Shown here: positions 27,563-36,549 of the stretch, piece by piece
Layout of the letters: each line of letters begins with the position of its first letter
How positions within the stretch are numbered: the first letter of the stretch is position 1
Assembly (NCBI GenBank): GCA_963977185.1
Contig: CAXBNV010000002.1
Span: forward strand, 81,047 to 145,046
Direction of reading: 5' to 3'
DNA: 64,000 bases
DNA from: CAXBNV01 sp963977185
GTDB taxonomy: Bacteria > Pseudomonadota > Gammaproteobacteria > JAGOUU01
The notes under the pieces: generated by a model
The model's input: only the letters and a program-made list of their open reading frames with translations
Database searches by the model: none
Told to the model about the DNA's origin: nothing
Translations under genes and position numbers: made by a program

Positions 27563-28960
27563 TTATAATAAATCAAACACATAACTATTAATATATTCAG
27601 AGCAGCTTATAATTTTACTGCCTATTATAATATATATTAATTTATCCTCAATAAAAATTAACACTATATTATCTCTTTCCCAAGCAGGGATATTTATTCT
27701 TTGTAAATATTTTTTTAAACTTATAGAGCATAAGTTATTTTTTAATTTTACTAATACTTTATTAGCATTAATATTTTTTCTAAAATTAATCTCAAGCTTT
27801 ACATCATCATGTTTTTCAATATTTTTACTTTCGCTAGTATTTATATTATCTTTTATATAGCTAATTAAAGATTTATTAATTTCTGGAATATATAACTTAT
27901 CACCTAATTTGTAATTATATTTATTATACTTTTTATCTGGGTTAACTTTAAAATTAGTTAATAAATATATTTTATTCTTAAATCTTTTAATCTCATAATT
28001 ATTACTCTCATACTTCCAGCAAACACTTATATTTGCATCTGCTCTTGCATTTAAAGTTTGATTTAATATTTCCTCTAACTTTATTTTTGATGGGTATGAT
28101 GCATTTTGTTTAGAAATAAAATACCTTAATAAATATTTTTGTTCTTCTTTTAATAACTGTTTTAAATATTCTATATTTAAAACATTATATCCAAAGTCAT
28201 CAATGCTGAGTGACTGTGTATAATGAAACGCCATATTTTTATTAATATATTTTTCAGCTTCAAAACAATGCATTGCTGAATGTGATATTTTGTTAACAAC
28301 TGCTGGCCATTTTTCTGATAACTTTGGAATAATTTCATGACGCAAATAATTTCTTGAGTGATCTATACAAAAATTACTTTCATCCTCAACCCATGTTAAA
28401 TTATTTTTTTTAGCGTAATCTAAAATTAAATTTTTATTTATATCTAATAAAGGTCTTAATATTTTAGTATTATTTTTTTTATCTAAATCAGCAAAAATTT
28501 TCATGCCTGTTAATCCAGTAAGACCTGAGCCTCGAAATAAATTTAATAATAATGTTTCCGCTTGATCATTTTGGTGATGGGCAGTTATTAATATTTTATC
28601 TTGATTATTTAGATAATTTTTAAAAATATTATATCTGGCTGTACGTGCAACAGATTCTAAACTTTGATCTTTTTTAACTACAAGATTTACTTGATGAGAG
28701 TAAATCTTGATATTTAAATTATCACAATAATCATGACAAAATTTTTCCCATGCAACTGAATTTTTGCTTATATTATGATTAATATGCAGTGCTATAATTT
28801 TTTTATTTACATTTAATTCTTTATTTACTATAGATATTGCATCTAATAATACACAAGAATCAACACCCCCGCTAAAAGCTATATATAAATTATTTATATT
28901 ATTACAATATAATAATATATATTTGGCTACTTCTTGTTTAATACTACAATTACAACTCAT
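27563..28960 (-). CDS. tilS: tRNA(Ile)-lysidine synthetase
   Basis: TilS converts C34 of the CAU-anticodon isoleucine tRNA to lysidine, so that it reads AUA. The PP-loop SGGVDS is at 30-35, followed by ALHINHNIS and the conserved HHQNDQAETLLLNLFRGSG. The C-terminal two thirds are the weakly conserved tRNA-binding domains. Its 465 residues fit the gammaproteobacterial form. It lies 12 bases after accA, so they are co-transcribed. Frequent ATA codons in this genome make the enzyme essential. Confidence 0.93.
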   Translation of the reverse strand: MSCNCSIKQEVAKYILLYCNNINNLYIAFSGGVDSCVLLDAISIVNKELNVNKKIIALHINHNISKNSVAWEKFCHDYCDNLNIKIYSHQVNLVVKKDQSLESVARTARYNIFKNYLNNQDKILITAHHQNDQAETLLLNLFRGSGLTGLTGMKIFADLDKKNNTKILRPLLDINKNLILDYAKKNNLTWVEDESNFCIDHSRNYLRHEIIPKLSEKWPAVVNKISHSAMHCFEAEKYINKNMAFHYTQSLSIDDFGYNVLNIEYLKQLLKEEQKYLLRYFISKQNASYPSKIKLEEILNQTLNARADANISVCWKYESNNYEIKRFKNKIYLLTNFKVNPDKKYNKYNYKLGDKLYIPEINKSLISYIKDNINTSESKNIEKHDDVKLEINFRKNINANKVLVKLKNNLCSISLKKYLQRINIPAWERDNIVLIFIEDKLIYIIIGSKIISCSEYINSYVFDLL

Positions 28961-28972
28961 GACAACAGTTAA

Positions 28973-29926
28973 TTATTCAACAGCTCCAATTTTTAAAAAT
29001 TTATTATATCTATAATCTGGCAATTGCTCATTTGGTATCTTTTGTAATTCTTTTAAATTTCTTAGTAAAGATTCTTTTATATTTGCTGCTTGTATAATTA
29101 TGTCTCTATAAGCACTGCCTAATGGTTCTTTGATTATTTCATCAATTAAACCCAAATCAGATAATTTTTTTGATGTAAGTCCCATTTCCTTAGCCGCTTT
29201 TGATGCCTTGGTACTATCTTTCCACAAAATAGAAGCACAACCTTCTGGAGATATTACTGAATAAATACTATATTCTAACATTAACAATTTATCACAAACA
29301 CCTATAGCCAAAGCACCACCTGAGCCACCTTCGCCGATAACAGTACTTATAATTGGCACTTGTAAATCAGACATTTCAAAAAGATTATATGCAATAGCTT
29401 CGCTTTGACCTCTTGCTTCAGCTCCAATTCCAGGATAAGCACCGGCTGTGTCAATAAAAGTTAAAATCGGCATATTGAATTTTTCTGCTAACTTCATAAC
29501 TCTTATGGCTTTTCTATAGCCTTCAGGAGCTGCCATACCAAAATTTCTATATACTTTTTCTTTTACTGTTCGCCCTTTTTGATGCGCTATAATAACAACA
29601 GGTTGTCCTTCAAATCTTGCTACGCCAGATATAATAGCAGGATCATCTTTAAATTTACGATCGCCATGTAATTCATCAAAATCTGTAAATAATAAACGAA
29701 TATAATCTAAAGCATATGGTCTTTGAGGATGTCTTGCTACTTGCACAACTTGCCAATCTGATAAATTACTAAATGTTGACTTAGTCAATTCAATTAGTTT
29801 TTTCTCAAGATTAGTTAATTCTTCACTAATATTAATATCTTGCTTACTACCAACAAACTGTAATTCTTGAATTTTTGATTGTAATTCTGCAATTGGTTGC
29901 TCAAAATCTAAATAATCTAAATGCAT
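28973..29926 (-). CDS. accA: acetyl-CoA carboxylase carboxyltransferase subunit alpha
   Basis: AccA forms, with AccD, the carboxyltransferase that makes malonyl-CoA for fatty acid synthesis. It carries the family N-terminus [34 protein letters not shown], and the oxyanion-type loop [11 protein letters not shown]. The 317 residues match E. coli AccA. It is the first gene of the accA-tilS unit and diverges from ttcA. Confidence 0.96.
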   Translation of the reverse strand: MHLDYLDFEQPIAELQSKIQELQFVGSKQDINISEELTNLEKKLIELTKSTFSNLSDWQVVQVARHPQRPYALDYIRLLFTDFDELHGDRKFKDDPAIISGVARFEGQPVVIIAHQKGRTVKEKVYRNFGMAAPEGYRKAIRVMKLAEKFNMPILTFIDTAGAYPGIGAEARGQSEAIAYNLFEMSDLQVPIISTVIGEGGSGGALAIGVCDKLLMLEYSIYSVISPEGCASILWKDSTKASKAAKEMGLTSKKLSDLGLIDEIIKEPLGSAYRDIIIQAANIKESLLRNLKELQKIPNEQLPDYRYNKFLKIGAVE

Positions 29927-30021
29927 TGATATAGTTTCCCTTACAATAATACTTTACGGCTATTAAAATTAATCTTATAATTGTAACTTCTTTTTTCTAG
30001 AAACACTTAAGATTTTACCCC

Positions 30022-30840
30022 ATGCAAAGCAATAATTCTAATTTAACACAAAAAAAGACTTTATCAATTGATACAAAAGCTGAAAAAAAGCTTTTACATT
30101 ATACTGGTAAAGCAATCCATGATTATAAGCTTATAGAGCATGGTGATAAAGTATTGGTCGCCTTATCTGGTGGTAAAGATTCTTATACTATGCTGTCTAT
30201 ATTATCAATGCTACAAAGACGTAGTAAAGTAAAATTTGAGCTACAAGCTTATACTTTAGATCAAAGTCAGCCTGGATGGGATGATAAGCTTATGCGTAAC
30301 TGGTTATCAGAACGTAATATCCCATATGATATCGTCAGTAAAGATACTTATTCTATAGTTAAAGAAAAAATTCCCGAAGGTAAGACTTATTGTTCATTAT
30401 GCTCAAGATTAAGACGAGGCATTATATATAATTATGCAGAAGAACACGGATTTACCAAAATAGCTCTAGGTCACCACAGAGATGATTTAATTACCAGCCT
30501 AATGATGTCTATTATGTACAATGGCGAAGTAAAATCTATGCCTCCTAAATTATTAACCAATGATAAAAGAAACATTGTAATAAGACCTTTGGTATATTGT
30601 CAAGAAAAAGATATTATAGAATATGCAAAAGAACAACTATTCCCTATAATTCCATGTAATTTGTGTGGCACACAAGAAAACTTAATGAGACAAAGAACAG
30701 GAAAATTAATACAAGAACTAGCAGAGCATAATCCAAAAATTCCTAGTAATATTTTACACGCACTACAAAATATAAAGCCTAGTCAAATGATGGATAAATC
30801 ATTGTGGGATTTTGAAAAATTCACAAAAATTATAGATTAA
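30022..30840 (+). CDS. ttcA: tRNA 2-thiocytidine(32) synthetase
   Basis: TtcA thiolates C32 in some tRNAs using ATP and a [4Fe-4S] cluster. The PP-loop SGGKDS is at 49-54. Two CxxC motifs follow, CSLC and CNLC, which ligate the cluster. LGHHRDDLI is the conserved motif between them. The 272 residues match the family. It diverges from accA and ends in a hairpin shared with maiA. Confidence 0.94.
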   Translation: MQSNNSNLTQKKTLSIDTKAEKKLLHYTGKAIHDYKLIEHGDKVLVALSGGKDSYTMLSILSMLQRRSKVKFELQAYTLDQSQPGWDDKLMRNWLSERNIPYDIVSKDTYSIVKEKIPEGKTYCSLCSRLRRGIIYNYAEEHGFTKIALGHHRDDLITSLMMSIMYNGEVKSMPPKLLTNDKRNIVIRPLVYCQEKDIIEYAKEQLFPIIPCNLCGTQENLMRQRTGKLIQELAEHNPKIPSNILHALQNIKPSQMMDKSLWDFEKFTKIID

Positions 30841-30859
30841 TATTATATAAAAATTAAAT

Positions 30860-30887
30860 TTTGGCAAAACATTATGGTTTTGCCAAA
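30860..30887. terminator. terminator between ttcA and maiA
   Basis: TTTGGCAAAAC (30860-30870) pairs exactly with GTTTTGCCAAA (30877-30887), with a 6-base loop. It spans the maiA stop codon, 20 bases past the ttcA stop. Confidence 0.6.
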
Positions 30888-31522
30888 TCAAAACAATTTA
30901 ATTTTAAACAATGGTTATTTATACTGTTAATTAACTCGTATTTACTTAAATCAAACTCAAATCGATTAGCATTATAAACTTGAGGTATTAAGCAAATATC
31001 TGCCATAGATACAGAATCTTTAAAACAATATTTACCATTGCTGTTGTGTATCTGTAATAATTCATTAAAAGCACTAAACCCTAAATCTAACCAGTGATGA
31101 TACCATTCTAATTTTTGGTCTTCTGAAATTTTAATATCTTGTTTTAAATATTGTAAAACTCTTAAGTTATTCAATGGATGCATATCACAAGCTATTATAT
31201 TTACTAATTGCCTGATATAAGCCCTATCTAAATTATTTTTAGGTAAGATGTTAGGTTTGGGGTACTCTTCTTCCAAATATTCTAAAATAGCCACAGATTG
31301 GCTTAATATAGCAGTTTCATTAGCGTTATCTAAATCTATCAATAAACTAGGGACTAATCCTTGCGGATTAATTTTTTTATAAATAATACTATTTTGTTCC
31401 GCTTTTTTACCATCAATGTCAATTAATTGGATATCTTGCTTTTGATATGCAATATTTTTATAATTAAGTGCAATTCTTATTCTGTAACTTGCTGTTGATC
31501 TAAAGTAATCATAAAGCTTCAT
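30872..31522 (-). CDS. maiA: maleylacetoacetate isomerase / zeta-class glutathione S-transferase
   Basis: The N-terminal thioredoxin-like domain has the zeta-class signature YFRSTASYRIRIAL, with the catalytic Ser-Thr/Ser motif. The Gly-site motif SQSVAILEYLEE and C-terminal MADICLIPQ follow. MaiA isomerises maleylacetoacetate in tyrosine degradation, although no other genes of that pathway are adjacent, so a general GST role is possible. I use the ATG at 31522 (216 residues); a GTG two codons upstream is the alternative. It diverges from feoA. Confidence 0.82.
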   Translation of the reverse strand: MKLYDYFRSTASYRIRIALNYKNIAYQKQDIQLIDIDGKKAEQNSIIYKKINPQGLVPSLLIDLDNANETAILSQSVAILEYLEEEYPKPNILPKNNLDRAYIRQLVNIIACDMHPLNNLRVLQYLKQDIKISEDQKLEWYHHWLDLGFSAFNELLQIHNSNGKYCFKDSVSMADICLIPQVYNANRFEFDLSKYELINSINNHCLKLNCFDLAKP

Positions 31523-31565
31523 TAACACAAAATCCTTTTATTTATAATTTTACTTCTAAATGCTA

Positions 31566-31594
31566 TTGATAATTATTCGCATTTAGGCTAAAAT
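31566..31594 (+). promoter_or_regulatory. feoABC promoter overlapped by a Fur-box-like sequence
   Basis: TTGATA (31566-31571) and TAAAAT (31589-31594) are spaced by 17 bases. GATAATTATTCGCATTTAG (31568-31586) matches 12 of 19 positions of the E. coli Fur box and covers part of the -35 and the spacer. Iron-bound Fur there would block RNA polymerase. Confidence 0.5.
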
Positions 31595-31645
31595 TTAATC
31601 ATATTATAAAACAAATTAATAACCTTACACAAAACAGAATAACAA

Positions 31646-31870
31646 ATGAAACTACAGCAAGGCAACGAATATATAATCAAAAACTATAATTCAAACATTA
31701 ATAAAAATACTAAATGTCAATTATTGTCTTTTGGCTTAATTCCCGGCGCTAAGTTTATAATTAAACACCTTACCCCTTTGAACAAGGCAATGTCTGTTGA
31801 AATTAATGACTTTTTAGTTTGTTTGCGTGAAAATGATCTAAACTCTATGCATATTACTGCTATACAATAA
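31646..31870 (+). CDS. feoA: ferrous iron transport protein A
   Basis: FeoA is a small cytosolic SH3-like protein that supports FeoB. The 74 residues include LLSFGLIPGAKFIIK and the C-terminal CLRENDLNSMHI, which are typical. The gene ends one base before the feoB ATG. It is the first gene of feoABC, downstream of a Fur-box-like promoter. Confidence 0.92.
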   Translation: MKLQQGNEYIIKNYNSNINKNTKCQLLSFGLIPGAKFIIKHLTPLNKAMSVEINDFLVCLRENDLNSMHITAIQ

Positions 31871-34189
31871 ATGGCCATAAATTTAAACAATCAAAATATA
31901 GCTTTAATAGGCAATCCCAACAGTGGTAAAACAACAGTCTTTAATTACTTAACTAAAAGTAATCAATCAACTGGTAACTGGCCTGGAGTTACTGTTAATA
32001 AATATTCTGGTAGTTATATTCATAATAATCAAAATGTAAACATTACTGATTTACCAGGAGTATACTCTCTTAATCTTGCAAATAATAATGCCGAAGATCA
32101 AGTTATAACTTGTGAGTACCTTTATGATAATCAAGCCGATTTATTTATAAATATCATAGATGCTAGTAATCTTAAAAGAAGCTTATATTTAACCTTACAA
32201 TTATTAGAAACTGGCAAACCATGTTTAATTATTTTAAACATGATGGATAAAATAAGAAATGCAAAAGCTATTAATGTAAAAAAATTAGAAAAATTATTAA
32301 AGACTCCAATTTTTTGTTTAAATTCCAATAAAAAAAACAACTTAGAAGAATTAAAAGCTTTTATTAATAATAATTCTCATAAATTATCTAGTTATAATAA
32401 CCCTACCGATTATATTTTTTCTAAATTATATAAATATAATATTAATAATCTTGCGCTTGATGTTGATGCTAATTTTAAGAATTATGAGTTATCTGATAAC
32501 TCTCGCTATAATGACATAAATAGCATAAAACCCATACATGATAATTTTATTAAAGCTCAGTTATTAGAACAAAACCCTGTTGCGATTAAAGCATTTAATA
32601 AACTAAATACAGCAAATAATTTCTTAGATAATTTGCAAAATTATGTTCAAAAAAATGATGTTGATTTTGATATATTAATAGCAGATTTAAGATACAAGGC
32701 TATTCATAATATTTATACACAAATTATAGAGCAACCTGATTTACCGATTAAAGATAATGCTAAATCAAAATTTTTAGATAAATTTTTATTACATAAATAT
32801 TTAGGCTTACCTATATTTTTATTATTTATGTATTTAACCTTTGAAATATCTATCAGCCTTGGAGCTATTTTAAAAATTCCTATTGAAGCTTACAGTAATA
32901 ATATTATCCCTGTAATAATTTATAATTTATTAAAAATATTTACCATACCAGATTATATTAATTCTATAATTAGCAATGGCATAACTTATGGAGTTACAAC
33001 TACTCTTGGGTTTATACCGCAAATATTTTTAATTTATGTATGTCTTGCTATATTGGAAGAATCTGGATACATGGCTCGCGCGGCTTTTGTTATGGACAGA
33101 ATAATGCAAATAGCTAAGCTGCCAGGTAAATCTTTTATACCTTTGATTATAGGATTTGGTTGTAATGTTCCTGCTATTTATGCAACAAGAACTTTAGAAA
33201 ATAAAAATGATCGAATAATTACGGCACTTATGACACCATTTATGTCATGTGGTGCAAGACTGGCTATATTTATAGTATTTGCTAGTACTTTTTTCCCGAA
33301 TAACACAGGTCTTATTATTTTTTCTTTATATATAATTGGCATTGCAATAGGCTTATTAACTAGTATTATTTTAAAGAAAACTTTACTTCAAGATACACAA
33401 GACAATCATACTATATTAGAAATTCCTGATTACAATATTCCGAATATTAAAAATATTACTAAATCAGCATTTAATAAATTATTATCTTTTATAAAACAAG
33501 CAGGAAAAATCATTTTATTTGCTTGTTTATTTATAAATATTTTTAATCATGTTTATGTGAATTCTGAAGATTCTGTTTTATCTTATACAGGAAAAAAATT
33601 AGCCCCTATATTCAAACCAATTGGAATAGAACCAAATAACTGGCCTGCTGTTGTAGGAATTATGACAGGAGCCATTGCTAAAGAAGTAACGATTGGGTCA
33701 TTAAATACTCTATATAATAATAATGATTCAAATACACTATCAGATAGTTTGGCAAAAACTAATATTATAGATAGCTTTAAAAATGCTTATTTAGAAACAA
33801 AGAATAATTTAGCTGATATATCTGAGATTAAGTTTTTAAACCCTGTTACAGCAAATGCAGGAGATGTGGAGCTTAATGCAACTGCACAAAATCAATTAAG
33901 TTTAGCCTTTGGATCAAAAGCTGCTGCCTTTGCATATTGTATATTTTTATTATTATATATTCCGTGTATTTCTACATTTGCAGCTTTAAAATCAGAAATA
34001 GGTAAATTTTGGGCTTATTTTTCTTTAACCTGGAGTACATCTATAGCATATTCTTTTGCAGGTATATTTTATCAATTATCTAATGTAACTTTATCTAGTT
34101 TTTATAATATTTTTATAATTCTAGCTTTTAATATATTACTTTTTTTTACTTTAAAATTTAATAAATTAGAAAATGACTACACTAACTGA
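31871..34189 (+). CDS. feoB: ferrous iron transporter FeoB
   Basis: FeoB imports Fe(II) across the inner membrane. The N-terminal G domain has G1 GNPNSGKTT (14-22), the G2 threonine region NWPGVTVNKYSG, G3 DLPG (60-63) and G4 NMMD. A helical S domain follows, then the gated membrane domain with CNVPAIYATRTLENKNDR and GFGCNVPA and the second Gate motif. The 772 residues match the gammaproteobacterial form. It overlaps feoC by 17 bases. Confidence 0.96.
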   Translation: MAINLNNQNIALIGNPNSGKTTVFNYLTKSNQSTGNWPGVTVNKYSGSYIHNNQNVNITDLPGVYSLNLANNNAEDQVITCEYLYDNQADLFINIIDASNLKRSLYLTLQLLETGKPCLIILNMMDKIRNAKAINVKKLEKLLKTPIFCLNSNKKNNLEELKAFINNNSHKLSSYNNPTDYIFSKLYKYNINNLALDVDANFKNYELSDNSRYNDINSIKPIHDNFIKAQLLEQNPVAIKAFNKLNTANNFLDNLQNYVQKNDVDFDILIADLRYKAIHNIYTQIIEQPDLPIKDNAKSKFLDKFLLHKYLGLPIFLLFMYLTFEISISLGAILKIPIEAYSNNIIPVIIYNLLKIFTIPDYINSIISNGITYGVTTTLGFIPQIFLIYVCLAILEESGYMARAAFVMDRIMQIAKLPGKSFIPLIIGFGCNVPAIYATRTLENKNDRIITALMTPFMSCGARLAIFIVFASTFFPNNTGLIIFSLYIIGIAIGLLTSIILKKTLLQDTQDNHTILEIPDYNIPNIKNITKSAFNKLLSFIKQAGKIILFACLFINIFNHVYVNSEDSVLSYTGKKLAPIFKPIGIEPNNWPAVVGIMTGAIAKEVTIGSLNTLYNNNDSNTLSDSLAKTNIIDSFKNAYLETKNNLADISEIKFLNPVTANAGDVELNATAQNQLSLAFGSKAAAFAYCIFLLLYIPCISTFAALKSEIGKFWAYFSLTWSTSIAYSFAGIFYQLSNVTLSSFYNIFIILAFNILLFFTLKFNKLENDYTN

Positions 34190-34394
34190 AATTAAAAATT
34201 TTATACAAAGCAAAGAAAAAACGAATGTGTTTACTATTGCCAGTAAATTTAAAGAAGATCCAGAATATATTTTACATATGCTTGAGCACTTTTTAAATAA
34301 AGGTCATATAAAATGCTCAGAACAAAAAATTTGTGCAAGCAAATGCAATAAAAGCTGCATTCAAAAATATATGCTTAATATTTCTTGGATTTAA
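34173..34394 (+). CDS. feoC: FeoC-like protein
   Basis: The 73 residues have a winged-helix N-terminus (about 1-45) and four cysteines at 48, 54, 58 and 62, as expected for the FeoC iron-sulfur loop. FeoC binds the cytosolic domain of FeoB and stabilises it against proteolysis in Salmonella; a transcription role has also been proposed. The start codon lies inside feoB, indicating coupling. The call follows from position, length and cysteine pattern. Confidence 0.85.
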   Translation: MTTLTEIKNFIQSKEKTNVFTIASKFKEDPEYILHMLEHFLNKGHIKCSEQKICASKCNKSCIQKYMLNISWI

Positions 34395-34425
34395 ATAGAA
34401 GGTTTTAAAAAACATTAATTACCTA

Positions 34426-34459
34426 TTAGCCCACAAATAAACATTTAAATATGGGCTAA
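34426..34459. terminator. inverted repeat between feoC and the protease gene
   Basis: TTAGCCCA (34426-34433) pairs exactly with TGGGCTAA (34452-34459). It lies between convergent feoC and the protease gene. No T-run follows, so termination may be weak. Confidence 0.5.
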
Positions 34460-34472
34460 GTTATTGCAAACT

Positions 34473-36299
34473 TTATCTACTAGCAGCCCTTCTTTTTTTT
34501 CGAGGAGGATTACGTTCATCACTATTATCATTATCATCATCTGATCTCATATCAGAGTCATTACTTACACTATCATCATTCATACTCATAAAAGCATTGG
34601 TTAATATTTGTGCAAAAAATCCTTTAGCATCTAAATCTAATCCATTAGCTCTATCAAGTTCTTTCTTTTCTTTCGCTAATTCTGCAAATCCCATAACTTT
34701 AGCTCTTCCTCCTTCTGGTATTACTGCAACTGGACTAGAAGGTTCATCTGGTGATGGAATCTGATCTGCTGTCATCCAATATTCTGGTGTTCCTATCGTA
34801 TGGTTTCTAAAAGTTTCTCTATGCTTTAAATTTTCTGAACGAATATTTGTTATACCAAAATTTTCTAGTATTGGCTTATGCTCTTGAGAAGACAGTTTTT
34901 TTACAATAATAGCATTTCCTGTATCTGTTATAATCGTATGTTGCTTTTCGTGATTTTTTTCAAAAGCGTCGACTAAATCGAGCATGTTGAATATTTTTTT
35001 ATCATTTACAACAACAACAAAACTATGATTAAAACCAGAATATCCTCTGGTAAATTCAGAAGGTAATATGCTATGTATCATGATAGCCTGTTGTCCCAAC
35101 TGTCTTTTACAACTATCTATCGATAAAGATTTAGACTCATCCTCATCTGACATATTAATAATCTGTTCTATTATTGAATTAATAGTTACAGGAGTAAATA
35201 CTATCCCAGATGCAATATAATAGGTTGGCTGAATACCATGCTCTTCTTGTGTAATTAGTTTTGTCATACGTGCTTTATTAAGCAATGGAACTTTTACATC
35301 TAAACGCTGTTTGTCACGAATTATTTGCATTGATATAGATTCACCAAGTTGTTTTTGAGTTATCAAAAACTCAAAGTTTACTCTATCAAAAAAACTTGTT
35401 CTAACTGATGCATCATTTTGTACTTGAACACCATCTATTGAAGTAATAATATCTCCTGCCTGTAATATTTTACCAGCAGAAGATAAAGAATCTAATTCAG
35501 ATATTCTAATTCCAGTTTCATCTTTTTTCATACCATGAAATTTTTTCATTTCTTGATTATTTAATAACTGGTATTTGAAATCTAATGCCGGAAAACCTTT
35601 ATAAGGACCATTAGATAATATATCATCTAAAAAATGTTTTATAACAGGTACTGAAATTATATAACCTAGTGATTGTGCTCCTTCATACCCTTGAAAAGCA
35701 ACGCCTATTACTTTTTTACCACTTAAAACAGGACCTCCACTATTACCTGGATTAATTGCTGCACTAACTTGTCCTTGTAATAAATTAGCATTTAAACTTG
35801 TAGCATTACCACCAAAAGAAATTCTAGATATTTGTCCTTCTGTAACACATAATTCACCTGAACTAATTCCCATGGGAAAACCACAAACATTAACTGGCTG
35901 CCCTATTGTAAACATATCACCAAGTTCTAAACAGTTAACATTACTCCAAAAATCTTTTTGATATTTTTTCTCAACTTCAATAAAGGCCAAGTCACTATCA
36001 AAATCTATAGTTTTCATTTTAGCTGGATAATACTTACTTTGATTAGCAAGCCTTAATTCCATACTTACTGAAGAATCTGCAACATGTGCATTAGTTAAAA
36101 TAAATTTTCTATTTTTGTATGTTACAGCAAACCCTGAGCCAGACCATTTTTGCTGCTCAAAACCTTGCCATGGAGCTGAATAATTAGCTACTTTTGCAGT
36201 TGTTAATATGCTAATTAAAGAGCTTTGATAATTTTCAGGTAATTCTGGTAATTGAGTTTTAACTTGCTCGGCTTCTGATTCACTAACATTTCTAGGCAT
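34473..36299 (-). CDS. HtrA/Deg-type serine protease without signal peptide, basic NLS-like tail
   Basis: The protein has 608 residues from the ATG at 36299. GGAGGA lies 7 bases before this ATG, which rules against the in-frame ATG that contains it. The trypsin-like domain has His72 (NAHVA), Asp103 (SDLAF) and Ser187 (GNSGGP). A PDZ-like domain spans about 257-340 (LQAGDIITSIDGV), and a second, weaker PDZ-like part follows to about 480. There is no signal peptide, unlike DegP or DegS, and the layout recalls Deg9-like proteases of eukaryotes. The last 50 residues are Asp/Ser-rich, ending in PPRKKRRAASR. It diverges from the next gene. A secreted effector is possible; a cytosolic housekeeping protease is the alternative. 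Confidence 0.8.
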   Translation of the reverse strand: MPRNVSESEAEQVKTQLPELPENYQSSLISILTTAKVANYSAPWQGFEQQKWSGSGFAVTYKNRKFILTNAHVADSSVSMELRLANQSKYYPAKMKTIDFDSDLAFIEVEKKYQKDFWSNVNCLELGDMFTIGQPVNVCGFPMGISSGELCVTEGQISRISFGGNATSLNANLLQGQVSAAINPGNSGGPVLSGKKVIGVAFQGYEGAQSLGYIISVPVIKHFLDDILSNGPYKGFPALDFKYQLLNNQEMKKFHGMKKDETGIRISELDSLSSAGKILQAGDIITSIDGVQVQNDASVRTSFFDRVNFEFLITQKQLGESISMQIIRDKQRLDVKVPLLNKARMTKLITQEEHGIQPTYYIASGIVFTPVTINSIIEQIINMSDEDESKSLSIDSCKRQLGQQAIMIHSILPSEFTRGYSGFNHSFVVVVNDKKIFNMLDLVDAFEKNHEKQHTIITDTGNAIIVKKLSSQEHKPILENFGITNIRSENLKHRETFRNHTIGTPEYWMTADQIPSPDEPSSPVAVIPEGGRAKVMGFAELAKEKKELDRANGLDLDAKGFFAQILTNAFMSMNDDSVSNDSDMRSDDDNDNSDERNPPRKKRRAASR

Positions 36300-36549
36300 A
36301 TAAAAGTCCTCCATGAATTTTATTAATTACATCCTTTATTTTTACAGTCTACATTTATTTTTAAATAAAAAGCAATATAAAAATAAGCTTTAATTTAAAA
36401 CAATGAATATTTGATAATTTAAGTTGACAGTATGCAGATAAATATTGTTAAAATGAAAAAGATGTTTTAGCAGTATTATTTTACTGTTAAATCTAATAGC
36501 TTCAAGGAATTATAGCTTTTTAACAATATACATATCATGGAGAGATGTT
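36300..36549. promoter_or_regulatory. divergent promoter region of the protease and acidic-protein genes
   Basis: This 250-base region separates two divergent genes. A TTGACA at 36424-36429 faces the plus strand, with TAAAAT at 36449-36454 (19-base spacing, non-optimal). Both genes have near-consensus ribosome binding sites (GGAGGA and GGAGAG), stronger than most in this window. Confidence 0.4.
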
